Assembly (NCBI RefSeq): GCF_007750395.1 | Contig: NZ_CP036281.1 | Location: 5,045,001 to 5,109,000, forward strand | DNA from: Polystyrenella longa | GTDB lineage: Bacteria; Planctomycetota; Planctomycetia; Planctomycetales; Planctomycetaceae | Direction of reading: 5' to 3' | Length of the DNA: 64,000 bases | In this document: positions 54,332-62,700 of the stretch, piece after piece | Layout: every line of letters starts with the position of its first letter | Position numbering within the stretch: the first letter of the stretch is position 1 | Made by a program: the position numbers and the translations under genes | Notes under the pieces: model-generated | Seen by the model: the letters and a program-made list of their open reading frames with translations, nothing else | Told to the model about the DNA's origin: nothing | Databases searched by the model: none

Positions 54332-55141
54332 TCAATCCGATGAATCGGGACGTTCCTCGGTATTCTCGTTCAGTGCAGGTAGTTGATCCGGCAAGCTCGA
54401 TTGAACTACCGACTTTGGTTTTTTGCGAAGACCGGTGTAGAGAATCCATCCCATCACGATCATAACGAATACAAATGCCCCAAGGAAAAAGTAGATTCGC
54501 TTCTCAATCAGGCCGGGATCAATTCGGGTCGGCAAAGGTTCCAGTGCCCCCGCCAGAATCATGGGGGCCAGTCGTGTCGTATCCTGGGCCGGGTAACCGT
54601 AGAGTTTGAAAAAGTACCCCGTCACTCCGATTCGGTAGTTCAGATTATCACCTAAGGACATGCCCGTTCCTGGCGGTACAGTGAAGACCACGACGATCGG
54701 ATTCGACTGGCCACTTTCCGGGTAGATCCACGCTTCATAAAGAGTCTTGATCCCAAATTCGTTTTCGCCCGCTGCATACTTCACGATACGTTGGGCATAG
54801 CCCGTCTGGGTAATAATCTGCCCACGATATTCTACCGGATTTTTGAACAGATCGGCGAAAGGAGGGTGAGTAAACTGCTGAAACTCTGGATGATCCTGCT
54901 GTCGATTCTTCCAGAAATCGCGGGCTCGTTTAATCGATGCCGTCGCGTCCTCGTGAGCAACTGTATACAAAAGTTGATAATACGCCGCGCTTTCCTGTGG
55001 AGGAATTCCCATCGTTCGATCCTGAACAGGGTCCAGCAGGGACGCCATATCAATCTTTATTGAAGCATCTTCCAGCTGTTGCGCAAAAAGTGTCGAACAG
55101 GTCAGAAGCGAAAAGACGAGGGCGCGGAAGAGAAACTTCAT
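54332..55141 (-). CDS. Exported membrane-anchored protein of unknown function
   Basis: From the chosen ATG at 55141 the product is about 269 residues with a signal peptide (MKFLFRALVFSLLTCSTLFA), a periplasmic domain with QESAAYYQLLYTVAHEDATASIKRARDFWKNRQ, FADLFKNPVEYRGQIITQTGYAQRIVKY and NPIVVVFTVPPGTGMSLGDNLNYRIGVTGYFFKLYGY, and one C-terminal membrane helix (about 215-237, IYFFLGAFVFVMIVMGWILYTGL) with a short cytoplasmic tail. The middle resembles an OB-like fold by strand pattern, but I recognise no family. The frame is open to about 55222; the shorter start gives the clean signal peptide. Confidence 0.7.
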   Translation of the reverse strand: MKFLFRALVFSLLTCSTLFAQQLEDASIKIDMASLLDPVQDRTMGIPPQESAAYYQLLYTVAHEDATASIKRARDFWKNRQQDHPEFQQFTHPPFADLFKNPVEYRGQIITQTGYAQRIVKYAAGENEFGIKTLYEAWIYPESGQSNPIVVVFTVPPGTGMSLGDNLNYRIGVTGYFFKLYGYPAQDTTRLAPMILAGALEPLPTRIDPGLIEKRIYFFLGAFVFVMIVMGWILYTGLRKKPKSVVQSSLPDQLPALNENTEERPDSSD

Positions 55142-55341
55142 AGGATAGACGAGCATGGAGCTAACGGTCAGTCGGAGATAGTACGGGAACAACAAACTGT
55201 GCAATCCACAGTGTTTAGGCATTATTCAAGGGCCTTTAAATTACAATGAGTGCTAATGGAGCACCTGAACGAGCTAAGCGATCGTAGCAGATTGACGGGC
55301 GAGCATACCAAAATCGGGCTCACCTCCCGAATTGGCCCACA

Positions 55342-55369
55342 TTGACACCCGAACCGGTTTTCCTATAAT
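55342..55369 (+). promoter_or_regulatory. Near-consensus sigma-70 promoter for trxA
   Basis: TTGACA (55342-55347) and TATAAT (55364-55369) are both exact consensus hexamers separated by 16 bases. Transcription would start near 55376, giving a leader of about 140 bases to the trxA ATG at 55515. Confidence 0.88.
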
Positions 55370-55514
55370 TCGCTCCTAAGAGATACAAGTTAAAGTCAGC
55401 AACGAGATTGTGTGTTTTACCGCTTTCCTGTAAACAGGGTAGGTGGCTAATCGCCACTCAGCGCTCACAATCCGGTATAGATAACGTTAAACAGAAGCGA
55501 TTGGAGATCATAGT
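55370..55514 (+). other. trxA leader with two small hairpins
   Basis: The leader holds CCTGT-AA-ACAGG (55427-55438) and GTGGC-TAATC-GCCAC (55443-55457). The ribosome-binding GGAG lies about 8 bases before the ATG. It is longer than needed for a simple leader, so a structured control is possible. Confidence 0.5.
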
Positions 55515-55841
55515 ATGGCCGGGAATGTTCTGGAATTTTCCGATGACAAATTTCAGTCTGACGTAATGGATGCCGATCAACCGGTGCTGGTTGATTTCTG
55601 GGCTCCCTGGTGTGGACCTTGTAAAATGCTGGCTCCGACGATTGATGAAGTCGCCAACCAGTACGAAGGACGCGTTCGCGTCGGCAAAATGAATACCGAT
55701 GAGAACCACGTTACCGCAACTCAGCACGGAATCAGCGCGATTCCGACTGTCATCCTCTTCAAAGGGGGAGAAGTTGTGGAACGATTCGTAGGAGTGACTC
55801 CCAAAGAGAAATTCGCTGAGAAAATCGACAGTCATCTCTAA
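55515..55841 (+). CDS. trxA: Thioredoxin
   Basis: The 108-residue product is a typical thioredoxin with the WCGPC active site (Cys33 and Cys36), the buried Asp27, the cis-Pro in ISAIPTVILF and the GGEVVERFVGVTPKE loop. It reduces protein disulfides in the cytoplasm together with thioredoxin reductase, which is not in the window. A near-consensus promoter drives it from about 140 bases upstream. The next gene on the same strand starts about 260 bases away. Confidence 0.96.
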   Translation: MAGNVLEFSDDKFQSDVMDADQPVLVDFWAPWCGPCKMLAPTIDEVANQYEGRVRVGKMNTDENHVTATQHGISAIPTVILFKGGEVVERFVGVTPKEKFAEKIDSHL

Positions 55842-55923
55842 GAGAACATTATTGATAAGTTGATTCCGGCAACTGAATAGCTTGTTCTTGATCTGGAAGA
55901 TCGAAAAGGAGCTGTTTACAAAG

Positions 55924-55985
55924 AGGAAGGGCGCGTTCGAGAAGAGCCGGAGCCCGATCATTTATGGTGTTTAGCGCCCCTTCCT
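55924..55985 (+). other. Long imperfect hairpin after trxA
   Basis: AGGAAGGGCGC (55924-55934) pairs with GCGCCCCTTCCT (55974-55985) with one bulged base, leaving a loop of about 39 bases. No T-run follows, so it is not a standard terminator. It lies about 80 bases after the trxA stop. Confidence 0.4.
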
Positions 55986-56100
55986 GATAGTCATTAAGTG
56001 ATTTAGTAATTCACTTCGGCCTCTGGCTTGATTCGATGAAATATTGAATCGGTCAGATGCTTTCTTTTATTTAAGCATGCTCCCGGGAAAGGACTCCCAC

Positions 56101-58572
56101 ATGAGCGAACGACCCGCAGCCAATTCCCACAAGTCCGAATTAAAACAAACCGCCTACGCGGAAGGGCAGTCTACTGCCCCGCGCCGGGTTGTGGATGGTA
56201 CGGCCATCGGCGGTTATCGTCTTGATAATGCCCACGCCGAATTCAGTGACGCTAAGTCGAACGGGCCTCATTTTTCCGCAGCCAGAGTACCGGCTTCTTC
56301 TGCTCCCCTATCGGGCGAGACGAAATCGATTGCCGCATCGGAACGGGAACTACAGCTTCAAGCCCGGCAGATCTCGCAGCATCTGCGCTCGCAATTCGCC
56401 GAACTGGACCGTCGCGAAAAGAACCTGAACGAGCAAATGTCGGCTCTTGATCAGGAACAGCGCGCCGCGCGGCTGCACATGCAACAGCTTGAAAACGAAG
56501 TGCTGGATCGGGAAGCCTCGTTACGTGGGAAAGAGATCGAGCTGGAACAGCGACTGCGCAAATGCGAACAGCTTGTCGGTGATCTCGATCAGAAGCGTGG
56601 AGAGCTCGACGAAGAGTGGCAGAAATTCGAACAGAAACGGAACTCCTACCAGGAAGAGCTGAAGCGGGAACTGCTTCAAAACTGGAATGCACTTGATGGA
56701 CGCACAAAGGAGCAGCCCGCCGCACCGGCGCCTGTCGTAAGTAGCGTCCCCGCTGAGATTGACCCTATCCAGCTGAAGGAAAAACTGGCTGCCGCCGAAA
56801 AGCAATTACGGTCCGAGTTGGAAGCCGATCTGGAGTTCGAACTGCAAGCACGCGCAGCCGAACTACAGCATCAGTTAAAAGCGGAAAAACAGCGTTGGGA
56901 AGAACAACGGGAGGCAGAATACACCGAGATCGAACGCGAACGAGCGTTGACGGCCGAAGCGACTCAGCGGGCACAGGATCAACTGGAAGAATTACGGATC
57001 GCCCAGCAGACAGAGTTTGAAGCGCTTCGAGAAAAAAATCAGCTGACATTGGAAGAACGCCAGCGGATTCTTAAAGAGGAATTTCAGTCGGAACGAGATG
57101 TCTATGCGACTCATCTGGATGAGGCGCGGCATCAGATGCATGAATTGCAAATGAAGCTGCAACAAACCGAATTGCAGCTGAAATCGCAGGCCTCTCGAAA
57201 TCGAGTTCTGGAAACCGAAGTCGAACGATCTCAATCCAATTCGCAAAACGAACAAACGATTCAGAAAGAGGAGTTGGACGCTTCGATTCTGGCAATCGAA
57301 CAGGAATACGAGTCGGAACTCAAATCAAAAGAAGCAGAATGGGAATCCAAACTTTCGGCCCAATTCGCTAAACAGCTGGAAGAGCAGAAAGCGATCTGGC
57401 AGGAGAAACAGGAAGACGAGCAGGCTGATTTGTGGGCTGAACTGGAAGAACAGACCGCCCGTTCTCAACGCCTGGACGAAGAACTCAGCGAGTTACGCAA
57501 ACAGTACACTGAGCTGAAGCGGGAACTCGAAACCCGTCCCGCCCTTCCCTCTTCATCTTCCGAGGGCGCAGTAAACGATCTCGATAGCGAACGAGAAGAA
57601 CTCCTGAAGCTGCGCAAAGAACAGACGATGGCGGAACAGCGATTACGGTTCCGCGAAGATCATCTCCATAAGATGCGCGAGGAACTGGAGCAGCAGCAGA
57701 AAGAACTGAAGCTGACCCACCAGAAAATCGTGGTGGAAAAACAGGATCTGCATCAGAGCCACTCTTTACAGTCACAACAATTGAAACGGTACCGGGGAAT
57801 CCTGGAAAAACGGGAAGAGTCTCTCGAGCGAGAGCAAAAAACGCTGGAAGAGATTCGTGAATTTCTCGAAGGAGACGTTAACAAAGAAAAAGCTCAGCTG
57901 GGCACCGAGCGGGCCGACTGGGAAGCACAGCGTTCTGCGGATCAGGAAGACCTGCGACGACAGGCTGAATGGCTTAAGAGTGAAACGAAATCCCTGCAAG
58001 AGCGTAAAGAACGATTGGACGAACTCCGCTCGGAGCTGGAAGAAAAACATCAACTCAATCTGGAACTGCAACTCGCCATCGAACAGATTCGTGTCGAAGT
58101 CAGTGATCAGATGGGAGAAGAAGAAGGGGAACGCCGGATCGAAGAAGCCCGTACCCAACTGGCCAAGCTACTCGATCATGACCGCGAAGAAATCGCATTG
58201 CTCCGTCAGGACCTCGACCAGGATGTACTGCACTTTGAGCAGGACCGGGAAGGATTCCAGAATGAGAAGTTCAAACTTCTATCAACCCTGGAGCAACAAC
58301 GGGAAGAGCTGAACAATCGCCAGGAAGAATTGCAAAGCGAACTGGAAAACATCCGGTCTCGTGAACTTGCCTGGAGCAACGTACGCGAAGGCTGGACGAA
58401 AGAAAAGCTGGAAGCCGAATCCGTAATCCGTAGCCTACTGCAGCAACTGTCGGATCAACACGACAGTTCTGGTTCTATTCCGGAGGACGACTCGGCAGAG
58501 GAAGCGGACACGCTCCCGACGATATCCGTCGAAGACCTCCGAAATAGCATCAAGATTCAACGCCCCGCTTAA
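56101..58572 (+). CDS. Long coiled-coil protein, function unknown
   Basis: From the ATG at 56101 the product has about 823 residues. After a polar head of about 80 residues, nearly the whole chain is predicted coiled coil: dense in Glu, Gln, Lys, Arg and Leu with heptad-like spacing from about 85 to 790 (for example ELQLQARQISQHLRSQF and REELEQQQKELKLTHQKI). It ends with PEDDSAEEADTLPTISVEDLRNSIKI. No signal peptide or membrane helix is seen, so it is probably cytoplasmic. It may act as a scaffold or filament-like protein. A TTG-type upstream extension to 56044 is open, but the ATG has AAAGGA before it. A terminator follows, converging on a kinase gene. Confidence 0.8.
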   Translation: MSERPAANSHKSELKQTAYAEGQSTAPRRVVDGTAIGGYRLDNAHAEFSDAKSNGPHFSAARVPASSAPLSGETKSIAASERELQLQARQISQHLRSQFAELDRREKNLNEQMSALDQEQRAARLHMQQLENEVLDREASLRGKEIELEQRLRKCEQLVGDLDQKRGELDEEWQKFEQKRNSYQEELKRELLQNWNALDGRTKEQPAAPAPVVSSVPAEIDPIQLKEKLAAAEKQLRSELEADLEFELQARAAELQHQLKAEKQRWEEQREAEYTEIERERALTAEATQRAQDQLEELRIAQQTEFEALREKNQLTLEERQRILKEEFQSERDVYATHLDEARHQMHELQMKLQQTELQLKSQASRNRVLETEVERSQSNSQNEQTIQKEELDASILAIEQEYESELKSKEAEWESKLSAQFAKQLEEQKAIWQEKQEDEQADLWAELEEQTARSQRLDEELSELRKQYTELKRELETRPALPSSSSEGAVNDLDSEREELLKLRKEQTMAEQRLRFREDHLHKMREELEQQQKELKLTHQKIVVEKQDLHQSHSLQSQQLKRYRGILEKREESLEREQKTLEEIREFLEGDVNKEKAQLGTERADWEAQRSADQEDLRRQAEWLKSETKSLQERKERLDELRSELEEKHQLNLELQLAIEQIRVEVSDQMGEEEGERRIEEARTQLAKLLDHDREEIALLRQDLDQDVLHFEQDREGFQNEKFKLLSTLEQQREELNNRQEELQSELENIRSRELAWSNVREGWTKEKLEAESVIRSLLQQLSDQHDSSGSIPEDDSAEEADTLPTISVEDLRNSIKIQRPA

Positions 58573-58705
58573 CCAGCCAGCTTGGAAAAAACGAATCTTG
58601 CCTGATATCCAAATCTATCCTGAAACCCGGTTGTGGCTGAATTCGAGGCTACAACACTAAGGATTACTTCACCCATCAGAGGGTTTCTGGACCGCTTAAA
58701 AATTG

Positions 58706-58743
58706 AAAGCTCATCCGAAAACGATTTCGGATGAGCTTTTTTT
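58706..58743. terminator. Bidirectional Rho-independent terminator between coiled-coil and kinase genes
   Basis: A perfect 15-bp stem (58706-58720 with 58725-58739) with loop ACGA is followed by a T-run to 58743. An A-run on the opposite side makes it usable for the converging kinase gene too. Confidence 0.93.
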
Positions 58744-58786
58744 GTTCGGTAAACGGCGAACTGTTTTACAAATCATTCGCGTCTAT

Positions 58787-59728
58787 TTACGCGACACTGA
58801 ATCGCGTACTCATGGTTGAGAGTTCAATGTCGATCAACTCACGGGCAAGCTCCCCAGTTGACTGAGGACGTCGCAGAGGTTGTTTCGCCAATAGACGATT
58901 GGACAGGTCCACCATTTCGACTGTCGCCAGCGGACAAAACCGACGCAAGGTGGGTGGCAACGACTCGCGCTGCTGCTGTAGAACGTCTTCGAAGGACGTC
59001 TCTCCCTGAGCATAAAACGGCAATCGGCCAGTCAGCATGCGATAGAAAAGCACGCCGATCGCATAGATGTCCTGTAACAGTGGATTTGTCCGACTGCGAG
59101 TGAGCGCTTCCGGTGCAAGGTATTCTGGTTCATCCATCAACGTCGTGTGAGCGTTAATAACGTCGTGATCACTCAGCTTGCGGGCGAAAGCGAGGTCGAT
59201 GAGTCGAATCTGTTTGAATTCATCGATGAGTATATTCTCTGGTTTCAAATCGCCATGGGCGAATCCGGCCGCTTCCAGCTCTCCGAGAGCATCGACGATC
59301 TGGCGTGTAATCCAGACTGCCTCACCGGCGTTCAACGGTTTGCTGGTCGACAGACGTTCTTCCAGGCTGACCCCCGGGAACCATTCGAAGATCAGGTAGG
59401 GATGTTTCTCTTTCAGTTCGCTGTGTACCAGTTTGGGCAGATGAGGACTGTCAATCTGTACGGCAACCTGCGCTTCATTCTCCAGGAACTGCCGAGCCGA
59501 ATAGTCATTGAGCCATTCCGTACGCAGTTGCTTGAGGACGTAGTCCTTCTGGCTGTCGCGACCGCGGAGTTTCCACAGCTCTGTGAAGGTTCCCCGCCCG
59601 ACGGACTCGATGAGGTCAAATCCAGGAGGAGGAGTGAATGTCTCTTTGGTATTCCGGGAGAACAGATAACTGAGCATTTGTTTCGTCTCAACACGTAAAG
59701 GTACACGAATACTTACTCTATTAAGCAT
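58787..59728 (-). CDS. Ser/Thr protein kinase
   Basis: The eukaryote-like kinase fold is present in 313 residues: a Gly-rich loop VGRGTF (about 43-48), the ATP Lys66 in VLKQL, an HGDLKPEN catalytic loop with Asp160 and Asn165, IDLA at about 177-180 in place of the usual DFG with Asp178 kept, APEAL, and DIYAIGVLFYRMLTGRLPF. The HGD (for HRD) and DLA (for DFG) changes occur in many planctomycete kinases. No membrane helix or sensor domain follows, so it is probably a soluble kinase. The ATG at 59728 is used. Its substrate could be the coiled-coil protein converging on it, but that is only suggested by position. Confidence 0.87.
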   Translation of the reverse strand: MLNRVSIRVPLRVETKQMLSYLFSRNTKETFTPPPGFDLIESVGRGTFTELWKLRGRDSQKDYVLKQLRTEWLNDYSARQFLENEAQVAVQIDSPHLPKLVHSELKEKHPYLIFEWFPGVSLEERLSTSKPLNAGEAVWITRQIVDALGELEAAGFAHGDLKPENILIDEFKQIRLIDLAFARKLSDHDVINAHTTLMDEPEYLAPEALTRSRTNPLLQDIYAIGVLFYRMLTGRLPFYAQGETSFEDVLQQQRESLPPTLRRFCPLATVEMVDLSNRLLAKQPLRRPQSTGELARELIDIELSTMSTRFSVA

Positions 59729-59784
59729 CGACTGTATCGATTACGCAGGTTGAGCCGATTTTCTGGTCAGCCAGCGATTCCCGG

Positions 59785-62700
59785 CTATTCGACTGTCAGC
59801 ATCCCATTCATGACCATCCAGTGCCCCGGGAAAGTGCAGAGGAAAGGGTAATTACCGGGCGTCTCCGGAGCCCGAAAGAAGATCGACATCTCCTCCTGCG
59901 GAGAAACCACATCCGTGTAAACCAGGACGCGTTCTGATTCCGGGATGTATTGCCGAATAACAGCCTCCGGGTCGGCGATCAACCGATTGGCCATCTCCCC
60001 CACTTCTTTCAGTGCCCCAGGTTCAACGAGAGCCCAGTTGTGTGGGACGACATCCGGATTCACGAGTTTGAGCTCCAACATCTCTCCCGCTTTGGCAGAG
60101 AGGCTGCGCGTTTCATACGACAGATTTTTGCCGGTACGCAACACGATTTGACGAGCGTTCGGAACAGGTTGTTCCCACGGGTTAGTAATCTTCTTTGTCG
60201 AAAGTGTCAGGTCGAACAGAATCGGATGTGCGGCTATCGTCTTCTTCCGAGGTTCGTAGCCAGAAAATTTCGTGAAGGGTTCATCGAGTTGATGCACCGT
60301 CAGAAAGAGGTCGAGTCCATCCGCCGGCTCTTGCGTCTGTTCATTCACGTGCATTCGTAATTGCAATTGGTTCACGGGTTGAAGCTCGGGGATCTCCAGA
60401 AAGAGTAGCTTCTCCTCGGCAAGCACATGGGCGGAGGCGATCTCCAGTACATCGTGCCCTTTGGTTCCGAAGTGGCTCGGGGAGTATTCGGGCGAACCAT
60501 ACGCCTGGCTGTATCGGTAGTTCCAGCACTGAGCTAAATGAGACTTGGTATTTTCGGCAATTTCCCGGTCGATTTCACTCGTAAATTCAATCAGGATTCC
60601 GTTTTCAAAAACATGAAATCGTTTGGGCAAGTTCACAGGTTTATTGGTGTAACGGACTCGCTGAAAACATCCATCCTGTAAGGCATAACATCCCCAACCC
60701 GTCATGCCAGTCACATACAATTGACCATCCAGCGGATGAAACCGACCGCGATGCGCGCCTGATAGAAATTCACCCGGCAACGGGACTATGCCTCCTTGTA
60801 ACTGACCGTTGACTTCATCTCGTAACAATAAAAAGTGCGATCCGGTTCCATAGGAAAAATGAATCATTTCTCCCTCCAGCGGTCCCCACTTCTGGCTGTC
60901 GATATACGTCTGCCCTCCACTTGAGTTATCCAGGCCACGCGGTAGATAGACCAGTGGGAGTGCAGGGGGAACTTCCAGAGGTTGATCGGCGTTAGCCTGT
61001 TTGCGATATCCAAAAAAAGGAACCGGATTCGGTGCTGACTCTGTGGCTGTCTGCTTGCTGTTCACGGCGCAAATCATGGAAGCGGGGGTCCATTCCCCTT
61101 CGGAACAGGGAACGGTTAATAACCCTTCGGGCGTGAGTCCCAGTCCATCCGGATTACGAAAACCGGTCGCGAGCACTTCAACTTGTTCCCCATCAGGCGA
61201 GATGCGAAGTAGTCCTTGATTCCCTGAGGCGGTGTAGAAATTCCCGGCACTATCTCGCTGTAGTCCGCAGATAAAGTCATGCCCGGCATTCGATGTTGTG
61301 TAGGCACTGCTGAAGCATTCGTACTGATCCGCTTCGCCATCGTGGTTGTGGTCGTACAATCGAGTGATCTGGTCACGTCCCTGGACGTACATCGCTCCGT
61401 CATGGACGACCAATCCTAAAGCATGGTGCAGCCCTGACGCGAATCGTTTCCACTTCGCCGTTGTGCCGCCATTCATAAAGCCATCAGCGAGCCAGACGTC
61501 TCCCTGCATCGTGCAAACCAATGCCCGACCATCAGGCAGAAAGGCATGGCCCCCACAGAACAATAGTGCCTTCCACGGATTCTTATACGGTAATTCGATG
61601 TTATCGACGGCATACGGTTCTCCATCGCCGAGTTTGATCTCTGTTTCCAGAATCTGCGGCCATTGAGGTTTCCCCGGTTCGATCAGCGATGCCCAATTAG
61701 ACTTGTTAATCCCGCCCGCGACGACTTGCGTACGCGTGAAGATACCATTAACGACATGCGGAATGTCATACATTTCCACATCGCCAAGACGGTAATGAAA
61801 TACGACGTGCCGACCATGGCGAAAGAAGCCAAGGTATTTAAACGACTTCGTCGGAGGTTGAGACGGCTCTTTGGCTAAAACAGTTCCATCCAGAATCAAC
61901 CCATGCATAAATCCATGTCGAACCGAAGAGAATTTGACAAACCCATCTTTCCAGATAACAGGGTAAGAGAGTGTTTCGGGATTGAAACAGGCGGAGAGCT
62001 CGCCATGTTCACCCAGACGAACACAAATAGCGCGGGAGATGGTTAAGTCCCCATGATGAAAAATTCCCGCCTGAACGGAACCAAGCTCTGTCTCATTCCA
62101 GCGATCGTCGGCCCAGGTTTCTTCTGTTTGGTTTCCCCAGTGGCCGAACTCGCCCCCATCCAACCCCGGATGTCCGGGGATAAGGTGTGGGACTGTCTCC
62201 TGTTGCCTGAAGTGCTCCGCCTCTTTGGCATAGAAGTCATATAACCGATCCCGGTTCATATGCTCCTCCCAGTTCGGCCAGTCCTCGGGGGAGAGCGGTC
62301 CGCGATCGTATTCGAAACTGGCCGGTCCATGAACGTGCAACCGGGCCATTAATAATTCGACCGCATCGAGTGACGCAGCCTGATCTGTACCCAGAGTCGA
62401 GACGAATTGAATCAAGTCGAGTTGTTGTTGGCGCGACATGGCGGAAGTCAGTCCTTCCGGCATGAGTGTACTCCCCGGAATGTGCTCATCGATTTCGTCT
62501 GTCGAAATTGTCGTTGTTTCATCCGAGGCGGGATTCTTCAATACGAATTCGTCTTCAGTTTTAGTTGTTAGATACCCGGAGAGAATTTTCCCTTCATCCG
62601 TGATGATGGAATGCGAAACGTATTCTGGTTTGACATCACGTTTCGGCCAGAAAATCGATTCCACGATTTCATTCGGTTTGCGATCGACACCAATCTTCGT

